64,000 bases of DNA. It comes from Paraburkholderia bryophila. Its GTDB lineage: Bacteria; Pseudomonadota; Gammaproteobacteria; Burkholderiales; Burkholderiaceae. The notes under the pieces are model-generated. The model was not told the DNA's origin. It did no database searches and was given only the letters and a program-made list of their open reading frames with translations. The DNA is taken from the NCBI RefSeq assembly GCF_003269035.1, contig NZ_QLTK01000002.1, forward strand, positions 62,001 to 126,000. The letters are read 5' to 3'. Below, piece after piece: positions 18,852 through 27,736 of the stretch (position 1 is the stretch's first letter; each line of letters opens with the position of its first letter). Made by a program: the position numbers and the translations under genes.

Positions 18852-20192
18852 CTAGCGGCGCTGGCCGAACATCATTTGACGCGCCAGCGCGGTTTTCACC
18901 GGCGGCACGAATTCGAGCGCGGTGAGCGCGAGACCGCGCACGATCGCAAGGGGGGCGAAGTCGACGGTGAACAGGCGCGCGAGCGTGTCGGTCGCGCCGA
19001 TCGTGAGGCGCCGGTCGAGCGCGCGGCGCTGCGCGAAGGTGGCGAGCGCGAGCGGTGTGGGGCCTTCCGCCGACAGCGCGTCGGCGAGCGAGTGCGCGTC
19101 GCGCAGGCCGAGGTTCAGCCCTTGGCCGGCCACCGGGTGGAGGGTCTGCGCGGCGTTGCCGATGGCGACGACGCGGCCCTGGACGAGCGTCTCGACCGCG
19201 TTCAGGCCCAACGGGAACGACGCGCGGCCTTTGATCTGCGTGAAGCGGCCCATGCGGTCGCCGAACGCGGCGCCGAGTTCGCTCAGGAAATCGGCGTCGC
19301 AGAGTTGCGCGCGGCGGGCGGCTTCTTCCGGCGCGCAGCACCAGACCAGCGCGTAGTCGGCGCCGCGTACGCCGCCCATTGGCAGCAAGGCGATCGGACC
19401 TTGCGAGGTGAAGCGCTCCCAGGCCACGTGCGGTTGCGGCGTCGAGACGGTTACCGTGCCGACCAGCGCGGTTTGTCCGTAGTCGCGCGAGCCGCTTTTC
19501 GCGCCGTATTTGGCGGATTGATTCGCGGTCTCGGCGTCGAGGTTTGCGGCGTTTGGTTGGGGCGCGTTTTCCGCGATGTTTTCGGCCGCGTCCGCGCTAG
19601 CAGCACGGTTGCGTGCCGCCCGCTCGCCCGATTTGTGATCGCCGAACAAGCCGCCTTCGGCATTCACCAGAATTCGCGTGCGCAAGGTACGCGCAACACC
19701 CGCCGTTTCGATCGGCAGCGTCACGCCGTCATGTTCCTGAGTCGGCGCCGCGGCCGAGGTCGAGCGAAACCAGTGCACCGGACTCGCATGCACGGCTTCG
19801 GCGAGACCATGCACGATCGACCCGTAGCGCAGCACATAGCCCAGCGCCGGCAAACCGTGCTCGGCGTGATCGATCAGCGTGCGGCCGAAATGCCCGCGCT
19901 GCGACACGTGAATACGCTGGATCGCGGTGGCGTCGGCGGGCCAGCGCAGCGGTTCGAGAATCATCCGGCTGCCTTGCGAGACGGCGATTGCGCGCGGATC
20001 GGCGATCGAATCTTCCGGCTCGCGCGCGTCGACCAGTGCGATCTTCAGCGCCTGGGTCGCGCTGCGGCGCGCCAGCCAGCCGGCCAGCGCCAGCCCGACC
20101 GGTCCGGCGCCGACGATCGTCACGTCGAAATCGTATGGATGGGCGGCCGAGGCGGGCTTCAGAATCACCGTCGACGGGGAAACATCGTTCAT
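18852..20192 (-). CDS. ubiH: UbiH/UbiF-family FAD-dependent monooxygenase
   Basis: 446-residue aromatic-ring hydroxylase of ubiquinone synthesis. The FAD dinucleotide motif VTIVGAGPVGLALAGWLA lies at 24-41; the second FAD motif reads GNAAQTLHPVAGQGLNLGLRDAHSLADAL near residue 345-370. Between about 187 and 236, just before DYGQTALVGTV, there is an Ala/Asn/Glu-rich low-complexity insertion that I do not expect in UbiH. Starts 6 bases after pepP, so the two are cotranscribed, an association long known for E. coli (ubiH behind pepP). Which ring position it hydroxylates is not certain. Confidence 0.88.
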   Translation of the reverse strand: MNDVSPSTVILKPASAAHPYDFDVTIVGAGPVGLALAGWLARRSATQALKIALVDAREPEDSIADPRAIAVSQGSRMILEPLRWPADATAIQRIHVSQRGHFGRTLIDHAEHGLPALGYVLRYGSIVHGLAEAVHASPVHWFRSTSAAAPTQEHDGVTLPIETAGVARTLRTRILVNAEGGLFGDHKSGERAARNRAASADAAENIAENAPQPNAANLDAETANQSAKYGAKSGSRDYGQTALVGTVTVSTPQPHVAWERFTSQGPIALLPMGGVRGADYALVWCCAPEEAARRAQLCDADFLSELGAAFGDRMGRFTQIKGRASFPLGLNAVETLVQGRVVAIGNAAQTLHPVAGQGLNLGLRDAHSLADALSAEGPTPLALATFAQRRALDRRLTIGATDTLARLFTVDFAPLAIVRGLALTALEFVPPVKTALARQMMFGQRR

Positions 20193-20198
20193 TGCGGA

Positions 20199-21605
20199 TT
20201 ACTTCCTTGTTTCGTGGGCCGCGCGGGCTTCCTGCATCAGCGCCTCGATCTCGTCGGCGGCAACCGGCACGTCGCGCGTGATCAGCTCGCAGCCGGTCGG
20301 CGTGACGATCGCGTCGTCCTCGATACGGATACCGATGTTCCAGTAGCGCTCGGGCACGCCTTCCGTCGGGCGGATGTACAGGCCGGGCTCGATGGTCAGC
20401 GTCATCGACGCCTGCAAGGTGCGCCACGGCAGCACGCCGGCTTCGTCGCGCGGCGCGCCGCGCTCGCGGTAATCGCCGACGTCGTGCACGTCCATGCCGA
20501 GCCAGTGGCCGGTGCGGTGCATATAGAACGGCGCGTAGGCGCGCTCGGCGATCACGTCGTCGACGCGCGCGAACTTTGCGCGGTCGATGATGCCAGTGTC
20601 GAGCAAGCCTTGCGACAGCACGCGCACGGCCGCCTGATGCGGATCGTCGAAGGTGGCGCCGGCGCGGGTCGCGTCGACGGCGGCCTGCTGCGCGGCCAGC
20701 ACGATGTCGTACAGTTCGCGCTGCGCCGGCGTGAAGCGGCCGCTGGCGGGAAACGTGCGGGTGATGTCGGACGCGTAGCCGTCGAGTTCGCAGGCTGCGT
20801 CGATCAGGATCAGGTCGCCGTCCTGCGCGACCGCGTTGCCGGCCGGGTAGTGCAGCACGCAGGCGTTGGCGCCCGCCGCGACGATCGACGTATAGGCCGG
20901 CGCCTGCGCGCCGAATTTGCGGAACGTGTAGAGCAGTTCGGCTTCGAGTTCGTATTCGCGGATGCCCGGATGGCAGGCGGCCATCGCGCGGCGATGCGCC
21001 TGCGCCGAAATCTGCCCGGCGCGGCGCATGACGGCGAGTTCGTGGTCGTCTTTGACGAGCCGCATCTCGTCGAGCAGCGGGATCAGATCGCCGGCGGCGG
21101 TGGGCGTCGCGACGCCGCTGCGGCCCTGCGCGCGCACCGTGTCGAGCCAGCCGCGCACCTGTTCGTCCAGTTGCGCCGAGCTGCCGAGCGCGTAGTGCAA
21201 CGACGGCTTGTCGGCGAGCAGCCGCGGCAGTTGCACGTCGACGTCGCCGATCGCGAACGCGGCGTCGAAACCGAATGCCGTGCGCGCGCCGTCGGGGCCA
21301 AAGCGGAAGCCTTCCCACGTTTCGCGCTCGACGTTCTTCTCGCGGCAGAACAGCACCGACGCCGGCTCGCCGGACGCGGCGCTGGCGTCGAGCACCAGCA
21401 GCGCCTCCGGTTCGGTGAAGCCGGTCAGGTAGTAGAAGTAGCTGTCGTGCCGGTACGGATAGTCGGCGTCGCGGTTGCGCAGCGCTTCCGGCGCGGTGGG
21501 AACGATGGCGACGCCGCCGCCCGTCGCGCGCAGCGCGGCGAGTACGCGCTCGCGGCGCGTTCGGTAGACGTCGATGGCGAGGGTGGGTTCGGTCGGCTGG
21601 TTCAT
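20199..21605 (-). CDS. pepP: Xaa-Pro aminopeptidase (aminopeptidase P)
   Basis: 468-residue dimanganese peptidase that removes N-terminal residues before proline. The ligand set is visible: LILIDAACELDGYASDITRTFP (two Asp), HRTGHWLGMDVHD (His), LTIEPGLYI (Glu) and GIRIEDDAIVT (Glu). The N-terminal domain carries YFYYLTGFTEPEALLVL. ATG at 21605 gives MNQPTEPTLAID, and the length fits the 440-470 family. Upstream is the divergent GST-like gene. Confidence 0.95.
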   Translation of the reverse strand: MNQPTEPTLAIDVYRTRRERVLAALRATGGGVAIVPTAPEALRNRDADYPYRHDSYFYYLTGFTEPEALLVLDASAASGEPASVLFCREKNVERETWEGFRFGPDGARTAFGFDAAFAIGDVDVQLPRLLADKPSLHYALGSSAQLDEQVRGWLDTVRAQGRSGVATPTAAGDLIPLLDEMRLVKDDHELAVMRRAGQISAQAHRRAMAACHPGIREYELEAELLYTFRKFGAQAPAYTSIVAAGANACVLHYPAGNAVAQDGDLILIDAACELDGYASDITRTFPASGRFTPAQRELYDIVLAAQQAAVDATRAGATFDDPHQAAVRVLSQGLLDTGIIDRAKFARVDDVIAERAYAPFYMHRTGHWLGMDVHDVGDYRERGAPRDEAGVLPWRTLQASMTLTIEPGLYIRPTEGVPERYWNIGIRIEDDAIVTPTGCELITRDVPVAADEIEALMQEARAAHETRK

Positions 21606-21788
21606 CGTGCGATTGTAGCGCCCAATGCGCGGACTTATTTTGTGCGGATACGGGTCGCAGCGTCGCCGCGCCGCTGTTGCAATCCATCCACAGCGAGTCT
21701 GCATGCGGCTTGCGAAGAGACGCCGGTACGCTCGCGAAGGCCGCCAAGCACTTATACTTTCGCCGGATTCAGACAAAGGCAGATGGTA

Positions 21789-22403
21789 ATGATGAAACTC
21801 ATCGGTTCGCTCGGCAGCCCGTACGTGCGTAAAGCGCGGATCGTGCTGGCCGACAAGAAGATCGACTACGAACTGGTGCCCGAGAACGTCTGGGCGCCCG
21901 ACACCACGATTCACACCTTCAATCCGCTCGGCAAAGTGCCGTGTCTCGTGATGGAAGACGGCGAAGCGGTGTTCGACTCGCGGGTGATCTGCGAATACGT
22001 GGATACGCTCTCGCCGGTCGGCAAGCTGATTCCGCAGTCCGGCCGTGAACGCGTGGAAGTGCGCTGCTGGGAAGCGCTCGCCGACGGGATTCTGGACGCG
22101 GCGGTGCTGATTCGCCTGGAAAGCACGCAGCGCGCGCCGGCGTTGCGGGTGGACGCGTGGGTGGCGCGCCAGCAACGCAAGATCGACGAAGCGCTGATCG
22201 CGATGTCGCAGGGTCTGGGCAGCAAGACGTGGTGTGCGGGCAATCACTACACGCTCGCGGATATCGCGGTGGGATGCGCATTGGGTTATCTGGATTTCCG
22301 CATGCCCGAATTGAACTGGCGCGAGTCGTATCCGAATCTGGATAAGCATTTCCAGAAGCTCTCGTTGCGTCAGTCGTTTATCGACACGGTGCCGGCGAAT
22401 TGA
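21789..22403 (+). CDS. Glutathione S-transferase family protein
   Basis: 204-residue cytosolic GST fold: N-terminal thioredoxin-like half (KLIGSLGSPYVRKARIVLADKKIDYE, then the cis-Pro segment GKVPCLVMEDGEAVFDSRVICEYVD) and an all-helical C-terminal half (ADIAVGCALGYLDFR). Ser at about residue 10-12 is the likely glutathione-activating residue. Three Met codons stand at 21783, 21789 and 21792; AAAGG at 21775-21779 is best placed for 21789. Resembles E. coli YibF. The substrate is unknown. It diverges from pepP and ends at a strong terminator. Confidence 0.9.
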   Translation: MMKLIGSLGSPYVRKARIVLADKKIDYELVPENVWAPDTTIHTFNPLGKVPCLVMEDGEAVFDSRVICEYVDTLSPVGKLIPQSGRERVEVRCWEALADGILDAAVLIRLESTQRAPALRVDAWVARQQRKIDEALIAMSQGLGSKTWCAGNHYTLADIAVGCALGYLDFRMPELNWRESYPNLDKHFQKLSLRQSFIDTVPAN

Positions 22404-22498
22404 GTTGCGGATTGAATCACGCAGGCTGGAAAGGTTGAGTATTGCAAAATGCTGTCACTCAGGCTTCCAGAGTAATGAATTAAAGCTTACGTTTGTGG

Positions 22499-22533
22499 TA
22501 AAAATGCGCCTGCCCGTCAGGCGCATTTTTTTG
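22499..22533 (+). terminator. Terminator after the GST gene
   Basis: AAAATGCGCCTG and CAGGCGCATTTT flank a 5-base loop, followed by more T. Confidence 0.85.
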
Positions 22534-22666
22534 TCTGTCGCGTGGCGTAATGGTTTATGCAATCAACATATTCGGCGAAATGGCCGGTGAATTGCGGCCA
22601 TTGCGAATCGGCGTCGCAGGAGAAAGCGCGCCGCTCAGATCAATAACTCGCAGAGAGACTTCCACC

Positions 22667-23425
22667 ATGAAACCGTATCGCTTTGTCATTGCCGCCTCCG
22701 CATTTGCGATGTTTGCCGCCTGCTCGAATGTCGGTAACGTCGATCCCTCCGCGCTGATCAAGTCCGGCCAGATGGCCACCCAGGCCGCCACACTGAGCGA
22801 CGCCGACGTGCGTGCATTGACCGACAAGTCCTGCGCGCAACTCGACGGCGAAAACAAGATCGCCGCCGCGAACAGCAAGTACCAGAAGCGCCTCAACAAG
22901 ATCGCCGCGCAACTTGGCGACAACATCAACGGCACGCCGGTCAACTACAAGGTGTACATGACCAAAGACGTCAATGCGTGGGCCATGGCCAACGGCTGCG
23001 TGCGCGTCTACAGCGGCTTGATGGACATGATGAACGACAACGAAGTGCGCGGCGTGGTCGGTCATGAAATGGGCCACGTGGCGCTCGGTCACACGAAGAA
23101 GGCGATGCAGGTGGCGTATGCGACCTCGGCGGTGCGCGGCGCGGCGACCTCGGCGGGTGGTCTGGCGGGAACGCTGTCCGGCTCGCAACTCGGCGATTTC
23201 TCCGAGAAGCTGATTAACGCGCAATTCTCGCAAACCCAGGAAAGCGCCGCCGACGATTATTCGTTCGATTTGCAGAAAAAGAAGAATCTGGATCCGTCGG
23301 GACTGGTGACGGCATTCAACAAGCTTGCGCAACTGGATGGCGGTAAATCGAGTATGTTCAGCTCGCATCCGTCGTCGCCGGAACGTGCACAGCATATTCA
23401 GCAGCGGATTGCTTCGAATCAGTAA
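22667..23425 (+). CDS. M48 family metalloprotease, lipoprotein (LoiP/YggG-like)
   Basis: 252 residues. N-terminal signal with lipobox FAAC (Cys about 19) predicts a lipid-anchored periplasmic protein. The zinc motif HEMGHVALGH lies near residue 128-137 and the third ligand is in the ESAADDYSFDL helix about 60 residues later. A Gly/Ala-rich stretch follows the zinc site. In E. coli the homologues LoiP and BepA are outer-membrane-linked quality-control proteases. ATG at 22667 follows a purine-rich AGAGAG; the longer open frame lacks a signal peptide. Flanked by terminators, so monocistronic. Confidence 0.92.
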   Translation: MKPYRFVIAASAFAMFAACSNVGNVDPSALIKSGQMATQAATLSDADVRALTDKSCAQLDGENKIAAANSKYQKRLNKIAAQLGDNINGTPVNYKVYMTKDVNAWAMANGCVRVYSGLMDMMNDNEVRGVVGHEMGHVALGHTKKAMQVAYATSAVRGAATSAGGLAGTLSGSQLGDFSEKLINAQFSQTQESAADDYSFDLQKKKNLDPSGLVTAFNKLAQLDGGKSSMFSSHPSSPERAQHIQQRIASNQ

Positions 23426-23440
23426 CGGGGTATGAATGAG

Positions 23441-23479
23441 AAACGCGCGCTGCTGGTATGCCAGCAGCGCGCGTTTTTG
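23441..23479. terminator. Terminator between the M48 protease and lnt
   Basis: AAACGCGCGCTGCTGG-TATG-CCAGCAGCGCGCGTTTTT: a 16-bp stem with T-tract on the plus strand and an A-run that serves the minus strand. Confidence 0.9.
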
Positions 23480-23510
23480 TTTCTGGCGTTATTTCTCGTG
23501 TCGCTTGCCG

Positions 23511-25253
23511 TTACGGCGTTTTACGGCGTCGGTTAATGCCCGGTCCAAATGCAAATCCAAACGCCAATAGCAGCAACGACACCGCCAGCACCGTGTTATT
23601 GCCGCTCGTGACATAGGGTGTGCTGCCGGACGTGCCCTGCACCGTCACGTCGAGCGAGCCGATCGTGAAAGGCTTGAGGCGGCCGAGCACGCGGCCGTTC
23701 GCATCGATCGCGGCGGTCATGCCGGTGTTGGTGGCGCGCAGCATCGGCCGGCCGGTTTCCAGCGAACGCATGCGCGCGATCTGCAGATGCTGGTCCAGCG
23801 CGATCGTGTCGCCGAACCAGGCGAGGTTGGTCGAATTGACCAGCACGCCGGCCGGCGTTGCGCTTTCGCGAATGCTGCGGGCAATCTCTTCGCCGAAAAT
23901 GTCTTCGTAGCAGATGTCGACCGAGACCGGCTGGTTGTGCACCATGAACGGCTTCTGCACCGGCGCGCCACGGAAAAAATCGCCGAGCGGAATGTTCATC
24001 AGATTGACGAACCAGCGAAAGCCCCACGGCACGAACTCGCCGAACGGCACGAGGTGGTGCTTGTCGTAGCGGTACACGTCGCTGGAGCCGGGCGTGACGC
24101 CGAACAGGCTGTTCGTGTAGTCGATCAGCTGACCTTCCGGCGTGACCGTGCCGCCGAGTGCGCCGAACAGAATGGCGCTGCCGGTCGAGTCCGAAAAACG
24201 GCGCACCGCCGACGCGAACGGCGCCGGCAACTGCTGGACGAACACCGGAATCGCCGTTTCCGGCGTGACGATCAGATCGGCGGGCTTTGACGTGATCATT
24301 TGCTGATACATGTCGATCGCGGCGCGCATGCCGGATTCTTCGAACTTCATCTCCTGTTTGACGTTGCCTTGCAGGAGACGCACGGTCAGCGGGGCGTTGG
24401 CGGGCACGGTCCATTGCGCGAGCGGCAGCAGCAGGCCGGCCGCGATCAGCGCCAGCGCGATGACACCGGGCAATGCGGCGCGGGCGCCGGTAGGTTTGCC
24501 GTTCGGCTGGCCGCCGTCAGCCGGGTTGCGATGATTCCCGCCGGCACCGACAGCCCCGACAGCAGTTCCGCTCGCGCGGCGCAAAGCCGTCAATTGCGTG
24601 AGCGCCTGCACGATCAGCGCGGCGACCAGCGCCAGCATCCAGCCCACGCCATACACGCCTGCCACCGGCGCAAAGCCGGCGAACGGCCCATCCACCTGCG
24701 CATAACCGCTTGCGAGCCACGGGAAGCCGGTGAACACCGTGCCGCGCAGCCATTCGCCGATCGCCCACGCGCTCGCGAACGCCAGCGCGCCATGCCAGGT
24801 CGGCGAGAACGGCGTGCGGTCGTCCGCCGCGCCGTTGCGCGCATGACCGGCGCAGAACGACCACAACGCAGCGGCGAATGCCGGATAAATCGCCAGATAC
24901 AACGAAAACAGCACGACCGCCGCGCCGGCGAGCGGCGCGCTCATGCCGCCGTAGAAATGCATGCTGACGTACAGCCACCACACGCCGCTGACGAAGTTGC
25001 CGAAGCCGAACGCGCCGCCCGTGAGGGCCGCGCTTTTCCAGCCGGTGCTGCGCGTGAGCCACGCGAAGTAAAACGCAAAGATCGCGAGTTCGAGCCAGCC
25101 GCCGTGCGGTGTCGGCGCGAATGAAAGCGTATTGACCGCGCCGGCGACGGCGGCAACGAGGTAATGCCAGCGGGGTAGCGCGCGGCCGCGGACGTCTTGA
25201 GCGGCAGAAGCGCTCACGCCGCGGCGCGAACGGGAAGTTATCGGGTCGGCCAT
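23511..25253 (-). CDS. lnt: Apolipoprotein N-acyltransferase
   Basis: 580-residue inner-membrane enzyme for the third step of lipoprotein maturation. Six or so N-terminal membrane helices are followed by a nitrilase domain with the catalytic triad: Glu in VTPETAIPVF, Lys in YDKHHLVPFGEFVPWG, and Cys in VDICYEDIFGEE. A low-complexity Ala/Gly linker (GTAVGAVGAGGNH) sits between helices before the catalytic domain. ATG at 25253 (MADPITSRS) is chosen. Cotranscribed with corC upstream, as in most proteobacteria. Confidence 0.95.
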   Translation of the reverse strand: MADPITSRSRRGVSASAAQDVRGRALPRWHYLVAAVAGAVNTLSFAPTPHGGWLELAIFAFYFAWLTRSTGWKSAALTGGAFGFGNFVSGVWWLYVSMHFYGGMSAPLAGAAVVLFSLYLAIYPAFAAALWSFCAGHARNGAADDRTPFSPTWHGALAFASAWAIGEWLRGTVFTGFPWLASGYAQVDGPFAGFAPVAGVYGVGWMLALVAALIVQALTQLTALRRASGTAVGAVGAGGNHRNPADGGQPNGKPTGARAALPGVIALALIAAGLLLPLAQWTVPANAPLTVRLLQGNVKQEMKFEESGMRAAIDMYQQMITSKPADLIVTPETAIPVFVQQLPAPFASAVRRFSDSTGSAILFGALGGTVTPEGQLIDYTNSLFGVTPGSSDVYRYDKHHLVPFGEFVPWGFRWFVNLMNIPLGDFFRGAPVQKPFMVHNQPVSVDICYEDIFGEEIARSIRESATPAGVLVNSTNLAWFGDTIALDQHLQIARMRSLETGRPMLRATNTGMTAAIDANGRVLGRLKPFTIGSLDVTVQGTSGSTPYVTSGNNTVLAVSLLLLAFGFAFGPGINRRRKTP

Positions 25254-25314
25254 TGTTGCGCGGTCGGCGTGAGGTGTTGAGGAAGCGAGGAAAGCAAGCC
25301 GGCTAAGGCCCGGC

Positions 25315-26208
25315 TCAGGTCTGCACGTGCTGCGCTTCGCGCTCGCGCTGGCCGGCCAGCGGATCGCGGCGCACCAGCAGCATGTGGATCTGGCGGGCGT
25401 CGCCACGCAGAATCTCGAAGATCAGGTCGTCGAGGCGCACCTTTTCGCCACGATGCGGCACGCGGCCGAAATGATGCGTGACGAGTCCGCCGATCGTATC
25501 GACTTCGTCGTCCGGATAATCGGTGCCGAAGGCTTCGTTGAACTGTTCGATCTCGGTCAGCGCACGCACGCGGAAGCGGCCGTCCGGCGACGCGATGATG
25601 TTGCCGCTTTCCTCGTCGAAGTCATATTCGTCCTCGATATCGCCGACGATCTGTTCCAGCACGTCTTCGATCGTGATCAGGCCGGCCACGCCGCCGTACT
25701 CGTCGACCACCACCGCGAGGTGATTGCGATTCACGCGGAAGTCGTGCAGCAGCACGTTCAGGCGCTTCGACTCGGGAATAAACACGGCGGGGCGCAGCAT
25801 GCCGCGCACGTCGAATTCTTCTTCGGCGTAGTAGCGCAGCAGGTCTTTGGCCAGCAGCACGCCGATGATGTTGTCGCGATTGCCCTCGAACACCGGATAG
25901 CGCGAGTGCGCTTTTTCCAGCACGTACGGGATGAATTCGGCGGGACTGTCCGCGATATTGATCGCGTCCATTTGGGCACGCGGCACCATGATGTCGCGGG
26001 CGCTGAGTTCGGAGACCTGGAAGACCCCTTCGATCATCGACAGCGAGTCGGCGTCGATCAGGTTGCGCTCGTGCGCGTCCTGCAGGATTTCCAGAAGTTC
26101 TGCGCGCGAGTCGGGCTCGGGCGAGATGAAGTCGGTCAAACGCTCGAGGAGTGAGCGCTTTTCTTGCGGTTTGTCGAGTTGGCGTCGACTGGGATACGTG
26201 TCGTTCAT
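25315..26208 (-). CDS. corC: CorC/YbeX: CBS-domain and transporter-associated domain protein
   Basis: 297 residues: an acidic N-terminal leader (LLERLTDFISPEPDSRAELLEIL), two CBS repeats (ISARDIMVPRAQMDAI-type and the second around RPAVFIPESKRLNVLLHDFR), and the C-terminal CorC/HlyC domain (ALTEIEQFNEAFGTDYPDDEVDTIGGLV). E. coli CorC/YbeX has been linked to cobalt/magnesium efflux and to ribosome metabolism. Cytoplasmic: the DUF21 membrane domain of larger relatives is absent. ATG at 26208 begins MNDTYPSRRQ. Second-last gene of the miaB-lnt series. Confidence 0.94.
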   Translation of the reverse strand: MNDTYPSRRQLDKPQEKRSLLERLTDFISPEPDSRAELLEILQDAHERNLIDADSLSMIEGVFQVSELSARDIMVPRAQMDAINIADSPAEFIPYVLEKAHSRYPVFEGNRDNIIGVLLAKDLLRYYAEEEFDVRGMLRPAVFIPESKRLNVLLHDFRVNRNHLAVVVDEYGGVAGLITIEDVLEQIVGDIEDEYDFDEESGNIIASPDGRFRVRALTEIEQFNEAFGTDYPDDEVDTIGGLVTHHFGRVPHRGEKVRLDDLIFEILRGDARQIHMLLVRRDPLAGQREREAQHVQT

Positions 26209-26486
26209 GGTAGTGCGCCCGGCGAGTCTGGGCGCGCTGTTGCAGAGCATTAAGGATACACCAGGCGCATGGCAGGACCGTGTCCCGCCGGGCCGGGCGA
26301 AGAGTGAAGCAGGGGTGAGGCGCGGCAAACGCACCGCGCCGCAAAGGCGCGAGTGGGTCAATCCTAACTGATTGCGCGAACAAAGGCGTTCTGAAGCAAA
26401 AAAGTACGTGCGATGGCCGGTATGTGCGACGCCATGGCGGCCATTGCTGAAGGAGCAGGTGATGTGGGATGCAGCGCCGGCGTGGG

Positions 26487-27197
26487 CTACGGCCGGCCCG
26501 CAGCGTCCTGACGATCATCGTCATCGAGGCCGGCTTCGTGGCTTTTTTCACGGCAGCGTTCCAGCAGCGCTTCGAGCGCGCGATCCGGCATGCCGCATTC
26601 GCGCAGCGCCTCGACGGTGCGGCTGACGTAATCGAGCGTGGTGCCGTAGCGTCCGCACGCGCAGCCGAACACGGTTTTGACGACGTCGTCGCGCAGTTTG
26701 CCGGTGTAGCTCGCCACGTCGCGCCGCATCACGAACGCCAGTGCGTCGACGCGCCGGCCGTCGGCGAGTACGCACGGCAGCCACGCCGGGCGATACGAAC
26801 CCATGGCCATTTCGCGGCGCCACAAGGCTTCCAGATGCGGCATGGCGCCGTCGGCCGCGACGCGAAACGCGATGCCGGTACACGAGCCGCCGCGATCGAG
26901 CGCGAGCACGAGGCCAGGTTGCTCGGGTGTACCGCGATTCACGCGCGACCACAAATACAGGCCTCGGTGATAGCCATGCACTTTCGAGCGGCTGGCTTCG
27001 GCGGTGGGCAGGCCGGGATTCCAGATCAGCGAGCCATAGCCGAACAGCCAGAGATCGCTCTGCCGGTCCCAAGCGCGCAGTGTGCAGTCGAGCGACGCGC
27101 GCAGTTCCTCGTCCGTCAGCAGCCTCGATTCGCCGAGCGCCGGCGGGTAGTCCGGGCAGGGCGGGCGGGTCGCGGCTTCAGGGGCGGAGGTACTCAC
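26487..27197 (-). CDS. ChaC-like gamma-glutamylcyclotransferase
   Basis: 236 residues. The substrate loop WLFGYGSLIWNPG (about 49-61) is the YGSL motif of ChaC/GGCT enzymes, and the catalytic Glu is expected in the LEALWRREM helix (about 123). ChaC enzymes degrade glutathione to 5-oxoproline and Cys-Gly. It is inserted between ybeY (31 bp) and corC (278 bp). The gap to corC is long enough for a separate corC promoter, and I see no other gene there. Two other gamma-glutamyl enzymes occur in the window (2593-3534 and 43859-45496). Confidence 0.9.
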   Translation of the reverse strand: MSTSAPEAATRPPCPDYPPALGESRLLTDEELRASLDCTLRAWDRQSDLWLFGYGSLIWNPGLPTAEASRSKVHGYHRGLYLWSRVNRGTPEQPGLVLALDRGGSCTGIAFRVAADGAMPHLEALWRREMAMGSYRPAWLPCVLADGRRVDALAFVMRRDVASYTGKLRDDVVKTVFGCACGRYGTTLDYVSRTVEALRECGMPDRALEALLERCREKSHEAGLDDDDRQDAAGRP

Positions 27198-27228
27198 GGC
27201 GTGCTTTCGGCGAGATTAAGCTGGAGGG

Positions 27229-27690
27229 TTACAGATAAGGATCGGGAAAGCCGAGCTTGCCGAGAATCTCGGTTTCGATCGCTTCCATTTCCTCGGCTTC
27301 TTCTTCGACTTCGTGGTCGTATCCCTGCGCGTGCAGCGTGCCGTGCACCAGCAGATGCGCATAATGCGCGAGCAGCGGCTTGCCCTGTTCGGCGGCTTCT
27401 TTTTCGACCACCGGGCAGCACAGGATCAGGTCGCCCGTAACCGGATCGTCTTCCGTTTCGGCGTAGGCGAAGGTGAGCACATTGGTCGAGTAATCCTTGC
27501 CGCGATAGGTGCGGTTCAGCGTGCGGCCTTCTTCGGCGTCGACGAAGCGCACCGTCAGCTCGCCGTCCGCGAACAGCGCCGCCTTGATCCAGCCGGCCAC
27601 CGTGGCGCGGGGCAGCAGCGCCTTGTGTTCCGGCCAGGCCTTGGCGGCGGGGAATTGCAGATTCAATGTCAGTTTCGGGGTGCGGCTCAT
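27229..27690 (-). CDS. ybeY: Endoribonuclease YbeY (16S rRNA maturation)
   Basis: 153-residue zinc enzyme; the UPF0054 motif [11 protein letters not shown] supplies the metal-binding His residues (about residues 116-126). [16 protein letters not shown] is the conserved central segment. It takes part in 16S rRNA 3'-end maturation and ribosome quality control with YbeZ/PhoH. The ATG at 27690 ([11 protein letters not shown]) fits the family; the frame upstream overlaps the phoH end without conservation. The phoH gene precedes it by 46 bp. Confidence 0.96.
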   Translation of the reverse strand: MSRTPKLTLNLQFPAAKAWPEHKALLPRATVAGWIKAALFADGELTVRFVDAEEGRTLNRTYRGKDYSTNVLTFAYAETEDDPVTGDLILCCPVVEKEAAEQGKPLLAHYAHLLVHGTLHAQGYDHEVEEEAEEMEAIETEILGKLGFPDPYL

Positions 27691-27736
27691 GCTGATTGGA
27701 TTGCGGTGTCTGTCAAGGCGTAAATAATCATGCGGA

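Noticed and set aside
18801-21780. Very long plus-strand open frame covering this region ahead of the GST gene
   Set aside because: It is antisense to ubiH and pepP, which have full family motifs; its Arg-rich product is typical of a GC-rich shadow frame.
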